From Vibrio superstes (GTDB lineage Bacteria > Pseudomonadota > Gammaproteobacteria > Enterobacterales > Vibrionaceae): 64,000 nt of DNA. How positions within the stretch are numbered: position 1 is the stretch's first letter; each line of letters starts with the position of its first letter. This document shows positions 52,702 through 61,745 of this stretch, piece after piece. The translations under genes were made by a program, and so were the position numbers. The stretch lies in NCBI RefSeq assembly GCF_003569005.1, contig NZ_BCUR01000004.1:1452003-1516002 (forward strand). The letters are read 5' to 3'. Below the pieces are notes generated by a model. It ran no database searches. It saw nothing but the letters and a program-made list of their open reading frames with translations, and was not told where the DNA came from.

Positions 52702-53874
52702 CTAGCTCTCACAAACTTCGTAATTGGATTTACGTCGACAAACCACATACCAAATCAGTGGCAGTGACATGAACAGTGCCATCATCTGCAATGATCCTAG
52801 TGGCAAGAAGTTAACGATACCGATCAGTGTAGAAGCTCCTGCCATCTGGAAGAAACCTAATAGTGAAGCGGCGGTTCCTGCGCGTTCACTAAATGGTGCT
52901 AATGCAGCGCTACAGCAAATGGCCAGCGTTAAACAGAAACCAGTACTTGCAATAAATACAGGCCCCATGAAGGCAATAGGACTATCTACGCCTTGCAGTA
53001 GCAAGATTGAAGCCGCTGCCAGGGTGCACATAGCAATCGCAAGTTTCAGTGCTCGTGATTGACCTAAACGGCGAATGATAATCGGCGCGGTAAACGAACC
53101 TAAGATGTTGATGAGGGCATTGCTGCCAAACCATAGAGAGAAGGTGGTTGGGTCTAAGTTTAACTCGACCATAAGGCGCACTGGAGCCACGCTAACAAAG
53201 GCAATAATAATGGCCATTGCTAACATCACAAGACCTGCGTTAAATCTAAAGGTGTGGCTTTGCAAAATGGGTTGGTATTGTTTCCAGTTTATAAGCTTAG
53301 GGCTAGATATGGTATTAGACGGGCGAGTTTCCGGTAAACGCAACAAAGCAAATAGAGTCACGAATAAGGCATAACCTGCCATAAAGTAGAAGGTTGCTCT
53401 CCAGTCCCATGTTTCACTCAACCAACCGCCTAGCATTGGCGCCAGTGCAGGAATGACGCAGATAACACCATTAATGTAACTGTAGATAGATGCCGTTCTC
53501 TCGGTACTATAGCTATCGCGCACGCCAGACATTACCCCCACGGATACCGCACATGTGCCCAAACCTTGCAATATTCGGGCAAGCCATAGCACTTCAATTT
53601 GCATGGCTAATGCGGCAACTGCAGAGCCAAAAATATACAGCAGTAGTCCACTTAGAATAAGGGGTCTACGTCCGTAGCGATCAGCCAAAGGTCCTGCAAG
53701 CAATTGACCCAAACCTAAAGCAGCGAGAAAAAGTGTGATGGTGGTTTGGATGTTTGCCATGGGGGTCTGTAGATTGTCTGCCATTTGCGGGAGCGCAGGG
53801 AGATAGATATCAATTCCCATAGGGCTTATGACGATCAACAGTAAGAAGAGATAAATAGGGGCTTTGTGGTTCAT
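52702..53874 (-). CDS. Bcr/CflA-family multidrug efflux transporter (MFS), 390 aa
   Basis: Twelve membrane segments of the drug:H+ antiporter 1 class. MGIDIYLPALPQMADNL near the N-terminus and LAGPLADRYGRRPLILSGLLLY near residues 60-81 (motif A) are typical of Bcr/CflA. LGTCAVSVGVMSGVRD and APMLGGWLSETWDWRATFYFMAGYALFV follow. Divergent from a LysR regulator 90 bp away, which probably controls it. Confidence 0.92.
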   Translation of the reverse strand: MNHKAPIYLFLLLIVISPMGIDIYLPALPQMADNLQTPMANIQTTITLFLAALGLGQLLAGPLADRYGRRPLILSGLLLYIFGSAVAALAMQIEVLWLARILQGLGTCAVSVGVMSGVRDSYSTERTASIYSYINGVICVIPALAPMLGGWLSETWDWRATFYFMAGYALFVTLFALLRLPETRPSNTISSPKLINWKQYQPILQSHTFRFNAGLVMLAMAIIIAFVSVAPVRLMVELNLDPTTFSLWFGSNALINILGSFTAPIIIRRLGQSRALKLAIAMCTLAAASILLLQGVDSPIAFMGPVFIASTGFCLTLAICCSAALAPFSERAGTAASLLGFFQMAGASTLIGIVNFLPLGSLQMMALFMSLPLIWYVVCRRKSNYEVCES

Positions 53875-53964
53875 TTGTATCTTTGCCTGTGAAGTGTAGG
53901 GCGGCAGTGTATCAACGTTGCGATATGACTAATATTGAATTATTGTCATCAGATACTTTCTTAA

Positions 53965-54924
53965 ATGGAATATCTGATGAAGCTGGACCATATAGACTTA
54001 AATCTGCTCAGGTTGATGTTAATTCTGCTTGAGGATGGGAGCGTGAGCCGTGCGGCAACACGATTGAACCTCAGTCAGTCGGCAGTGAGCAAGCAATTAA
54101 CTAAGCTACGAGAGCAGCTTGGTGCTGTGTTAGACGATCCACTGTTTATACGTACAGGTAGAGGGCTAACCCCAACAGCCAGAGCCTTAAAGCTGGAAAC
54201 ACCGCTTCGCCAATGGCTAAGAGATTCGCACATTATGTTGCTTCCTGAATCTTTTGATGCAGCGAACGATGAACGTACCTTTACCATCAGTATCTGTGAG
54301 ACAGCATTCCCAGTTATTGTCCCTAGATTGATGCCTAAACTGACTCGGCTTGCGCCAGGGATGCAACTGAGCATCGTTCCTAAATCTAAGGCAAGCCTGA
54401 ACCATTTGAATCAAGGTGATTTGGATCTGCTGATCGTGGCAAGAGATACAGATCACCGTGTAGAGGCGCCTTATCATGTCTGCGATCTTGCAGAGCAACC
54501 GAACCTAGAGCTATATCGCGATAATCATGTCTGCTTGGTTAGCCAATCTCACCCTATTTCTATAGAGGCATGGGACGAACAAGGCTTTTTGGACTCAGAC
54601 ATCATTCGAATCTTTGTAGAGGAGAGTGAGTTTTGGTTGTTAGACCGAGTGGCAGCCGAACAGGGTCAACGATTGAAAGATAAGGCTAAGGTGCCTGATT
54701 TTCATAGTGCAGCGTTACTGGCGCAACACACCAATATGTTTTTTGTATGCACCTCGATCTTTGCTAAACAGTTGGTGCAAAGGTACCCGCTGAAACCATT
54801 ACCCCTGCCTTTTGAATTAAAGCCGGTAAGCTACCGCATGCTCTGGCCAAGTATGTTGCAACAGGATTCTGCCCATCAGTGGCTCAGAGAGTTAATCACA
54901 GAATGTTGCCAGGATCTGGTTTAG
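53965..54924 (+). CDS. LysR-family transcriptional regulator, 319 aa
   Basis: N-terminal winged helix with NLLRLMLILLEDGSVSRAATRLNLSQSAVSKQLTKLRE, and FIRTGRGLTPTARAL after it. The C-terminal substrate-binding domain covers residues about 100-300. The effector is unknown. Starts at ATG 53965 or at in-frame ATG 53977; the latter has GGAA upstream. Divergent from the Bcr-type exporter, the usual layout of a regulator and its target. Confidence 0.9.
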   Translation: MEYLMKLDHIDLNLLRLMLILLEDGSVSRAATRLNLSQSAVSKQLTKLREQLGAVLDDPLFIRTGRGLTPTARALKLETPLRQWLRDSHIMLLPESFDAANDERTFTISICETAFPVIVPRLMPKLTRLAPGMQLSIVPKSKASLNHLNQGDLDLLIVARDTDHRVEAPYHVCDLAEQPNLELYRDNHVCLVSQSHPISIEAWDEQGFLDSDIIRIFVEESEFWLLDRVAAEQGQRLKDKAKVPDFHSAALLAQHTNMFFVCTSIFAKQLVQRYPLKPLPLPFELKPVSYRMLWPSMLQQDSAHQWLRELITECCQDLV

Positions 54925-54941
54925 TCATTCAGTGGACTACG

Positions 54942-55901
54942 TTATATGTTGGCTCTAAACACTGCACGCCATTGCGTTGGCGAGACATGATATGCTTTTT
55001 TGAAGTGTTTTCGAAATACACTGTCAGAGCCGATACCAATTAGCTCAGCAACGGTAGAAATAGAATAATCAGTTGATTCTAAGAGAGTCTGGCTTAAGTC
55101 CAGTCGTTGCTGTGTTAACCACTCCCCAAATGAGCACCCATATTGAGCTTTGAATTGTCGAGTAAAGGTTCTTCTACTCATTGCACATTGTGCAGCAACA
55201 CTATCAAGGTCGTAACTGTTACCCAGATTTTGTGCAATCTCGTTGATCACTAACACAAAGCTTACGCTTGTATCGGCACGTTTATCTATGGGGGAGGGAA
55301 TGTACTGTTTCTGCCCCCCGTTGCGAAATGGGGCGGTAACCATGGTGCGGGCGATAGTAGAGGCAATTTCATTTCCGTGTAAACGCCGAACTATATGGAG
55401 GCAACAGTCTAATGATGCGGCCGTTCCTGCGGAAGTAATGATGTTACCTTGTTCAATAAATAGGGGGTTACAGTCGATGCTCACATTTGGGAAATCTTGT
55501 TTAAATTTCTCTGAAAATGCCCAATGGGTTGTGGCCTTTTTTTTATCCAATAGACCGGTTTTCGCTACGACGTAAGCGCCCAGACAAAGGCCTACTATAG
55601 TGGCTCCTCTCTGATGAGCTTCAATTAATTTGTCGAGTAACGCTTTGCTTGGTTCAGGCAATGCGTTGGGCCAACTTGGGATGACCACTATGTCTGCGCT
55701 GTCGATAAAGGATAAATCTTTCTCAATAGAGATAGTAAATCCAGAGCTTAGGGAAACATCTGCTGCGTTTTCGCTACACAAGCAAAGGTCAAACATCGAT
55801 TGCTGTTGAATGAACACATCCTGAAATACCAAGCATGGGACAGATACGTGGAATGCGCTTATATTGTCTACAGCAACGATCGCAATAGTGTGTTTGTTCA
55901 T
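54942..55901 (-). CDS. GlxA-type AraC-family regulator with DJ-1/PfpI domain, 319 aa
   Basis: Residues about 5-170 are a DJ-1/PfpI domain (FIDSADIVVIPSWPNALPE, ATIVGLCLGAYVVAKTGLLDKKKATTHWAF), with a Cys at the elbow. Residues about 220-319 are the AraC helix-turn-helix (DLDSVAAQCAMSRRTFTRQFKAQYG, STVAELIGIGSDSVFRKHFKKAYHVSPTQWR). The frame is open upstream, but ATG 55901 with AGGAAACCC is chosen. Convergent with the LysR gene and divergent from the MBL-fold gene 112 bp away. Confidence 0.88.
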   Translation of the reverse strand: MNKHTIAIVAVDNISAFHVSVPCLVFQDVFIQQQSMFDLCLCSENAADVSLSSGFTISIEKDLSFIDSADIVVIPSWPNALPEPSKALLDKLIEAHQRGATIVGLCLGAYVVAKTGLLDKKKATTHWAFSEKFKQDFPNVSIDCNPLFIEQGNIITSAGTAASLDCCLHIVRRLHGNEIASTIARTMVTAPFRNGGQKQYIPSPIDKRADTSVSFVLVINEIAQNLGNSYDLDSVAAQCAMSRRTFTRQFKAQYGCSFGEWLTQQRLDLSQTLLESTDYSISTVAELIGIGSDSVFRKHFKKAYHVSPTQWRAVFRANI

Positions 55902-56013
55902 AGGGTTTCCTGAGGAACCAGATTGGCCCAATATGACTGAATGTTGTCTTATGGGCAGTGTTGTATAAAGGTATCTTACTTCATACTGAGTTATCAATGA
56001 TTTGGGGGAAGTT

Positions 56014-56805
56014 ATGAAAATTCATCATCTAAGAAGCGCAACATTCGTTATTGAGTCTAATGATAAGATCATTTTGATAGATCCAATGCTGGGAAATAAA
56101 GGAACCTTACCACCTTTTTCAGTGTTTAGATTTAGTGCGAAAAAAAATCCAACCGTTGATTTACCCTCAAATGCGAGTGAGATTTTAGATAAAGTGAATA
56201 ACGCTCTTATTACCCACAGCCAAACTTTTGGTTTCAAGCCTTTGCAGCATGGTGATCATCTTGATAGTGCTGGAGAACAGTTCTTGATTGCAAACAATAT
56301 TCCCGTGGTTACACCAAGTAAAGACAAGGCTTATTTAGAACGATATCGCTTAACAGTAGAGCAGGGTTTAGAGTCTTGGAAGAGAACCCCTTATCTAGGG
56401 GGGCATATTACCGCTATACCAGCACAGCATGGTCATGGTTGGATACATAAGGTAATGGCAAATGGTTGTGGCTTCTTTTTGGAGCTGCCCAATGAGCCGA
56501 GTCTCTACATCAGTGGTGACACTGTACTCACCGATGATGTTCGCAAGGCATTGAGTGAACTCAATCCAGATATAACGGTCGTTGCGACAGGGCAGGCACA
56601 AATGGATGTTGGGCAGCCGTTATTGATGTCGTCAGATGAGATACTGACGTTCATTCGCCTTTCTCCAAACAAAGTCATTTGCAATCATATGGAAGCGTTA
56701 AATCATTGCCCATTAGATAGAGAGACGTTAAGACGTTCTCTGCGCGCAGAAGGTTTACTCGATAAGGTCCTTATTCCAGATGATGGTGAAGTACTGCATA
56801 TCTAG
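56014..56805 (+). CDS. MBL-fold metallo-hydrolase (UlaG-like), 263 aa
   Basis: Metallo-beta-lactamase fold: IILIDPMLG, ALITHSQTFGFKPLQHGDHLD (first metal site, with a longer spacer than the usual HxHxDH), IPAQHGHGW (His), LYISGDTV (Asp) and VICNHMEALNH (last His). The first motif is unusual, so the metal site should be modelled before assuming activity. It starts at ATG 56014 behind GGGGGAAG. It probably answers to the divergent GlxA-type regulator. Confidence 0.85.
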   Translation: MKIHHLRSATFVIESNDKIILIDPMLGNKGTLPPFSVFRFSAKKNPTVDLPSNASEILDKVNNALITHSQTFGFKPLQHGDHLDSAGEQFLIANNIPVVTPSKDKAYLERYRLTVEQGLESWKRTPYLGGHITAIPAQHGHGWIHKVMANGCGFFLELPNEPSLYISGDTVLTDDVRKALSELNPDITVVATGQAQMDVGQPLLMSSDEILTFIRLSPNKVICNHMEALNHCPLDRETLRRSLRAEGLLDKVLIPDDGEVLHI

Positions 56806-57778
56806 CGTAGGGGTGTGCCGCAATCATCAAAGTGATTTATGCTGCATTAAGGTCCATTTAGAACGTTCACAGGTGGACTCTATTAGAAAGTTGTCCGACT
56901 TTTCCTTAAAGCTTGCCATTGAAAAGGTGGCATAAAACGGTCTTAATTTGGTTTGCTTCGACGCAGCATATGCATGGAAATGAAAGTTTGAGTTACCTAG
57001 AGATAAAGCAAGTTGCTCTTTTTCACTTGGAGCGACTGCTAAGAAAACTCACTCAGCCGCAAGAGTCACCGCACTAAGCGCTATGTACCTCAAAAGACCT
57101 CCCAAGTCCATGTAAATAACAATACCGCAATAATGACGGCCAAGCTAACGTGACACTTTTTAGCTCCTCGTAATTGAAATTAAGGCAACGCTTATCAGTA
57201 TAAAAACGGCTGTTACTGCCGGGATAAATATTTTGAACAGCGACTTTTCTTTCTTGCTTGTTTGGCTTTTTTCATTGCAAGTCATATGCTTACGCCTTCA
57301 GGAAATAGTGAAAGTAGTTTGAGAACTCATTTAACGGATTTTTGAGATTGAACAGGAATGTGTGAATTTAATTATTGTTTTAGCTTTCCGGTTACTTGTA
57401 TGTAATTGAATAGCATCGAGTTAGAAGGATACTGCCGTCGTTATTGTTTACCTACTCGCTTATGTCTGATTAAACTCTACAAAATGCAACCTATCGCACT
57501 ATAACTAATGGTGTTTGTTGATTTTAAAGGACGGCTTTGATGGTAAAACTGCATTTATAGAGCACAATTCTCGGGTCTATTTTAGGCAATACAAGTGTCA
57601 AAAATGGTGAGTTGATAACATGATTAGATGGATTAGCGTTCGGGTGTTAATAGTGGATATACGGGCTACGCTAAGCACCATTCAAACAAGGGAATTCATA
57701 TTGTAAGGTATGAGTTGCTGGTGGATGAGGGTAAAGTTTTATGCATGGAAAAACCGGCTTGATAGGATTGGTGACATC
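56806..57778. other. 973-bp region with one possible small gene and decayed sequence
   Basis: No long gene. A 41-residue minus-strand ORF lies at 57160-57285. Near 57648-57763 a plus-strand frame reads NSGYTGYAKHHSNKGIHIVRYELLVDEGKVLC without a proper start, and may be a remnant of a lost gene. Other parts hold nothing I can name. Confidence 0.5.
57160..57285 (-). CDS. Possible single-pass membrane microprotein, 41 aa
   Basis: Reads MTCNEKSQTSKKEKSLFKIF, then a hydrophobic segment (IPAVTAVFILISVALISI) and TRS. The Lys-rich front predicts a cytoplasmic N-terminus. GAAGGCG lies 7-9 bases before the ATG. No homologue was checked. The only support is the coherent membrane-protein pattern and the ribosome site. 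Confidence 0.42.
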   Translation of the reverse strand: MTCNEKSQTSKKEKSLFKIFIPAVTAVFILISVALISITRS

Positions 57779-57838
57779 GATTAAGAAAAAGAGAAAGACA
57801 CATTATGCTTTGGCGCCGTATCTTTCTCTTCTTAATCC
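57779..57838. terminator. Long hairpin terminator after norM
   Basis: GATTAAGAA/AAGAGAAAGA and TCTTTCTCTTCTTAATC pair over about 17 bp with a 22-base loop containing GGCGCC. It lies 14 bp beyond the norM stop on the minus strand. Confidence 0.75.
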
Positions 57839-57851
57839 ATCAGGAGGCAAT

Positions 57852-59222
57852 CTAGCGAGAAGCGAACTCTAACTGAACTTCAGGGCTCTGGCGATGCATC
57901 CACTTAATGCGCATTGATAGTAATACTGCAGCAGTGGTTAAACCAATAATAAAGCCATACCAGTATCCGTGAGCGCCCATAGGCTCAAATAACCAATCTG
58001 TAGAGCCAAGTACATAGCCGATTGGCAAACCGATCATCCAGTAAGAGATAAAGGTGCGATTAAAGATAGATTTCATGTCTTTGTAACCGCGAAGTGCACC
58101 TGCGCCCACCACCTGAACGGTATCACTAAATTGATAAATGGCGGCAAGCAGCAACAATTGGACTGCGAGATCAGTTACTGCTCTGTTGTCGGTGTACAGG
58201 TTTGCGATATTATCTCTAAATAAAACGGTGAGTATGGCGGTAACAGCGGCAATCGCTAAACCTAAAAATATACCGACACGGGTCGCAATGCGTGCACCTT
58301 CTGTATCTTCCTCTCCCAACTTGTGGCCAACACGTATGCTTACCGCGCCACCAATGCTCATGGGGATCATAAAGACCATTCCCGATACGTTGATAGCGAC
58401 CTGGTGGGCTGCAACGATAATTGGGCCTAATGGAGAAACTAATAGGGCGACGACGGCAAACAAGGTTACCTCAAAGAAAATAGCCAGCGCCACCGGAAGC
58501 CCAAGCTTGAATAAACGATATTGTGCTTTTAGATTTGGTTTATGCCACTGTTCAAACAGACCAACTTTTGCCAGTCGTTTAGAAGTCATGGTATAGAAGA
58601 GCAACATGCTAAACATTATCCAGTACACTATGGTTGTGGCCACACCACAGCCAATACCGCCTAGAGCAGGCGCACCCAACTTTCCGTATACAAAGATGTA
58701 GTTCAGTGGAATGTTAATCAGTAGCCCGACAAAACCTATGACCATTGCGGGTTTGGTTAAAGACATTCCATCGGTAAAGCTTCTGAGTGTTTGGAAGAAT
58801 AAGAATGCTGGCACTGCTGGAAGCATTGCATACATGTACCCAGTCGTGATGTCTGCCATGGACACATCGACATCCATCAATCCCAAGATAGTACTGGTTT
58901 GCAGTAAGACGAATGCTATTGGGAAGGCGATTAATACCGCTAGACTAGCACCTTGCTGAATCTCGTTAGCGATCTTGTGTTGATGCCCTCTACCGTTAAG
59001 TTGTGCCACGATAGGGATTAGTGCCATCAAGATTCCGATACCAAATAAAATAGAAGGTAGCCAAATACTTGAGGCGATCGCAACGGCTGCCATATCCGTT
59101 GCACTAACGCCGCCGGCCATGATGGTGTCCACCACACCCATGCCTGTTTGAGCCACCGAGGCAATGAGGATCGGGGTCGCTAGCTTTATCAGGTTCTTGG
59201 CTTCTTTTTGGTAACGGTGCAC
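57852..59222 (-). CDS. norM: NorM-type MATE multidrug efflux transporter, 456 aa
   Basis: Sodium-driven exporter of cationic drugs and fluoroquinolones, best known in vibrios. N-terminus LIKLATPILIASVAQTGMGVVDTIMAGGVSATDMAAVAIASSIWLP is typical of NorM. GIGCGVATTIVYW, GGAVSIRVGHKLGEEDTEGAR and YQFSDTVQVVGAGALRGYKDM are later signatures with the conserved Asp and Glu. Twelve membrane segments. Divergent from ribE; the same pairing of ydhE/mdtK and the riboflavin synthase gene occurs in E. coli. Confidence 0.94.
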   Translation of the reverse strand: MHRYQKEAKNLIKLATPILIASVAQTGMGVVDTIMAGGVSATDMAAVAIASSIWLPSILFGIGILMALIPIVAQLNGRGHQHKIANEIQQGASLAVLIAFPIAFVLLQTSTILGLMDVDVSMADITTGYMYAMLPAVPAFLFFQTLRSFTDGMSLTKPAMVIGFVGLLINIPLNYIFVYGKLGAPALGGIGCGVATTIVYWIMFSMLLFYTMTSKRLAKVGLFEQWHKPNLKAQYRLFKLGLPVALAIFFEVTLFAVVALLVSPLGPIIVAAHQVAINVSGMVFMIPMSIGGAVSIRVGHKLGEEDTEGARIATRVGIFLGLAIAAVTAILTVLFRDNIANLYTDNRAVTDLAVQLLLLAAIYQFSDTVQVVGAGALRGYKDMKSIFNRTFISYWMIGLPIGYVLGSTDWLFEPMGAHGYWYGFIIGLTTAAVLLSMRIKWMHRQSPEVQLEFASR

Positions 59223-59409
59223 GGCGTTTTCCTATATTCATTCAGGGGAGGAATAGTAATACCAAACTGTTGAGCGTGCTATGGTTTTTCCAGTTTTTAT
59301 TGCTCTATTTATCGATGCCTATGTAGCGATTGCCTTGATGCTTTAAATGTCTCTAAAAAGGCCCGCATGGTATACTTTTGAAAAATTAGAAAGGGTGTTA
59401 AGGGGAAAT

Positions 59410-60021
59410 ATGTTTACAGGAATTGTTCAGGGAACGGCTCGCGTTATCTCAATAGAGCAGAAGCAAGATTTTCAAACTCATGTCATTGAATTACCAGACT
59501 CATTGAGTGACAACATTTCCGTTGGGGCGTCTATTGCTCACAATGGTTGTTGTCTTACGGTGACCAAGGCAGATGACAGTAGAGTCACTTTTGATCTAAT
59601 GAAGGCAACCTTGGATCTGACCAACTTGGGAGAGCTTCAATCAGGTGACTACGTCAACGTAGAGCGGGCTGCGCGCTTTGGTGACGAGATTGGCGGGCAT
59701 AATATGTCCGGTCATATTTCTGGAACCGTCACCATTACAGATATTGTAAAAAGCCCCAATAACCAAACTATTTGGTTTGAAGCTAACACTGATAGTATTC
59801 GTTATATCTTGAAGAAGGGGTACATAGGCCTTGATGGATGTTCGCTAACCATTGCCGAAGTAGAAGGTAATCGATTTAGCGTGAATCTTATCCCTGAGAC
59901 CCTTACTCGTACTTTATTTGGCCAGCGTGCCGCAGGCGATAGGATTAACCTTGAGGTTGACCCTCAAACACAGGCAATTGTTGATACTGTGGAGCGAGTG
60001 CTAGCTCAAAAAGCACTCTAG
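59410..60021 (+). CDS. ribE: Riboflavin synthase alpha subunit, 203 aa
   Basis: Joins two lumazine molecules to riboflavin. Two lumazine-binding repeats: MFTGIVQGTARVISIE with GASIAHNGCCLTV and GDEIGGHNMSGHISG, then the second with KGYIGLDGCSLTIAEVE and INLEVDPQTQAIVD. The start ATG follows AAGGGG; 21 upstream codons in frame are excluded. No FMN riboswitch was recognised upstream. The stop TAG shares its bases with the stop of the convergent zinc-ribbon gene (CTAG at 60018-60021). Confidence 0.95.
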   Translation: MFTGIVQGTARVISIEQKQDFQTHVIELPDSLSDNISVGASIAHNGCCLTVTKADDSRVTFDLMKATLDLTNLGELQSGDYVNVERAARFGDEIGGHNMSGHISGTVTITDIVKSPNNQTIWFEANTDSIRYILKKGYIGLDGCSLTIAEVEGNRFSVNLIPETLTRTLFGQRAAGDRINLEVDPQTQAIVDTVERVLAQKAL

Positions 60022-60221
60022 AAGATTTGCTCGTCGTCAGCATCAATCCTTAGTTCTACTTTATCTCTGACCTCGTCAAGCTCCATACTGAGGTGGATAG
60101 AGTGGCAACAGGCAGGGCAATCATCATAGAAGTCTTGATTGCCCTGCGTCGTATCTAGGGGAACCGTAATATGTTGTCCACAGTGTGGACAAGAAACATG
60201 TCGTTCAGCATATTCTTTCAT
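60018..60221 (-). CDS. CPxCG-type cysteine-rich zinc-ribbon protein, 67 aa
   Basis: CPHCGQHI and CPACCHSI make the two zinc-binding halves, with an acidic C-terminus (ELRIDADDEQIF). Matches the CPXCG small protein group of unknown role. ATG at 60221 follows AGGAGCACC; the open frame upstream overlaps the kinase-like gene. It follows that gene directly and probably shares its transcript. Confidence 0.87.
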   Translation of the reverse strand: MKEYAERHVSCPHCGQHITVPLDTTQGNQDFYDDCPACCHSIHLSMELDEVRDKVELRIDADDEQIF

Positions 60222-60250
60222 AATGGTGCTCCTGACGCTGGGTTCAGTCT

Positions 60251-61123
60251 TCACGCATATTGTTTGAGTAGTTCGTCTATCCTCAGTTGCGCGTCATGTA
60301 AATAGTGCCCGCCGAATAGATTACAATGGTTCAACACATGGTAAAGATTATAGGTGTTTTTGCGCTCTTCATAACCTTCAAGTAGGGGTTTGATGCTCTT
60401 GTAACCTTGATAGAAAGCATCAGGGAAGCCCCCAAATAACTCGGTCATGGCAATATCACACTCTCTATCTCCCCAATAACAGGCAGGATCGTAACAAATA
60501 GGTCCAAACGGCGATTCGGCACAGTTGCCATGCCACAAGTCACCATGCAACAAGGCTGGTTTTGGATGGTGATTGGATAGCGAGAACTTGACGCTGTCTA
60601 TGATTTCTTCCAGATTCCCAAACTCGATGCCTTTTTCTTTCAGTAACTGTAGTTGCCAGCCTATGCGCTGTTCTGCAAAGAACTGACACCACTTTTTGTG
60701 CCAACGGTTGGGCTGTACAGTGGCGCCAATATAATTGTCATTATCAAATCCGTACTCCTGCTGATCACCCCAAGAGTGTAAACGCGCAACAGCTTTACCA
60801 AACTGGTAGCTGGCTTCGTGATTAGATAATGGGTGTGTAGGCAGGTAATTGAGAATCAAAAAAGAGGCTTCTTTGGTTGAACCAAAGTGCACAATCTCTG
60901 GAGTGGCAACGGTATTAGAGAGTCTCAATTCGTTAAGGTTATCAACTTCAGCAGAAAAACTAGCAAGAAAATCCTTACTATTTATCTTGATAAAGTAACG
61001 CTGCTCTCCATCACTGATCATATAGCTTTCGCTGATATCACCGGAAGTGATACGGATCTTTTCTTCGATCTTGAATTCAAACATTAATACGTCTGAAAGT
61101 TGTTGGGTTATCGCCTGCCACAT
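60251..61123 (-). CDS. Fructosamine kinase-family protein, 290 aa
   Basis: Protein-kinase-like fold: QRYFIKINS (ATP-binding Lys), FLILNYLPTHPLS (hinge), ALLHGDLWHGNCAES (catalytic loop HGDLWxxN near residues 192-203) and ICYDPACYWGDRECDIAMTELFGGF (metal-binding D). Bacterial members phosphorylate ribulosamines or fructosamines for deglycation; the substrate of this one is not proven. It is upstream of the zinc-ribbon gene. Confidence 0.9.
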   Translation of the reverse strand: MWQAITQQLSDVLMFEFKIEEKIRITSGDISESYMISDGEQRYFIKINSKDFLASFSAEVDNLNELRLSNTVATPEIVHFGSTKEASFLILNYLPTHPLSNHEASYQFGKAVARLHSWGDQQEYGFDNDNYIGATVQPNRWHKKWCQFFAEQRIGWQLQLLKEKGIEFGNLEEIIDSVKFSLSNHHPKPALLHGDLWHGNCAESPFGPICYDPACYWGDRECDIAMTELFGGFPDAFYQGYKSIKPLLEGYEERKNTYNLYHVLNHCNLFGGHYLHDAQLRIDELLKQYA

Positions 61124-61235
61124 AAACGTACGCCTCAGCTGATCCTTACGTAGTTAAGTTTAGGCTAATTCTCGTTGGGTAATAGCAGTAGAGTGGTATT
61201 ACCTAGTCTGGATCAAAAATTTTTTGTAGGAGTTG

Positions 61236-61745
61236 CTAGTTTACACGGCGAATTTGCCAGAATACGTCGGCCCAGTAAGGGGAGTCCAATCTGGATATGA
61301 TGACGCCGCGAGATGTAGAGGCATGCATGAAGCTGTTGTCTTCTACATAGATCCCTACATGTCGCGTGTTGAAGCCTGTTTTAAAGAACACTAAGTCACC
61401 AAAACGTCTGTCGCCGTAGTCTACCTCGACACCCATCTGGCTCTGCAGTTCAGTGGTCCTTGGTAAGGGGTGTTTGAACAACTGTGAATAGGCGATTTGG
61501 GTAAACGCAGAGCAATCTATGCCGTTTCGTGTTGTCCCTCCCAGGCGATAGGGGGTCTGATGCCACACATTGTAAAACCGAAATAACTCATCACTTTTTT
61601 GTGCAGACACCTTGTCGTCAATTTGCTGGTCAATCTGGTTTGTGTTTACTCGTGCTTGAGAGTTCGTTTCGGGACCAGAAGCACACGCTGTAAGAAGCGA
61701 GCTTAATGTAAAGAGTAGTATTTTATAACGGCTTAGGTGCTTCAT
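61236..61745 (-). CDS. NlpC/P60 lipoprotein, probable peptidoglycan endopeptidase, 169 aa
   Basis: Signal peptide with lipobox LLTAC, then a linker and the NlpC/P60 domain: RNGIDCSAFTQIAYSQLF (catalytic Cys near residue 74), FKTGFNTRHVGIYVEDNSFMHAST (catalytic His) and SPYWADVFWQIRR. Family of MepS/Spr-like enzymes that cleave peptide crosslinks in murein. The ATG overlaps the stop of the upstream desaturase-like gene (TAATG), so translation is coupled. Confidence 0.9.
   Translation of the reverse strand: MKHLSRYKILLFTLSSLLTACASGPETNSQARVNTNQIDQQIDDKVSAQKSDELFRFYNVWHQTPYRLGGTTRNGIDCSAFTQIAYSQLFKHPLPRTTELQSQMGVEVDYGDRRFGDLVFFKTGFNTRHVGIYVEDNSFMHASTSRGVIISRLDSPYWADVFWQIRRVN

Noticed and set aside
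59223..59409. FMN riboswitch upstream of ribE
   Set aside because: None of the conserved RFN element blocks was seen in the short gap between norM and ribE.
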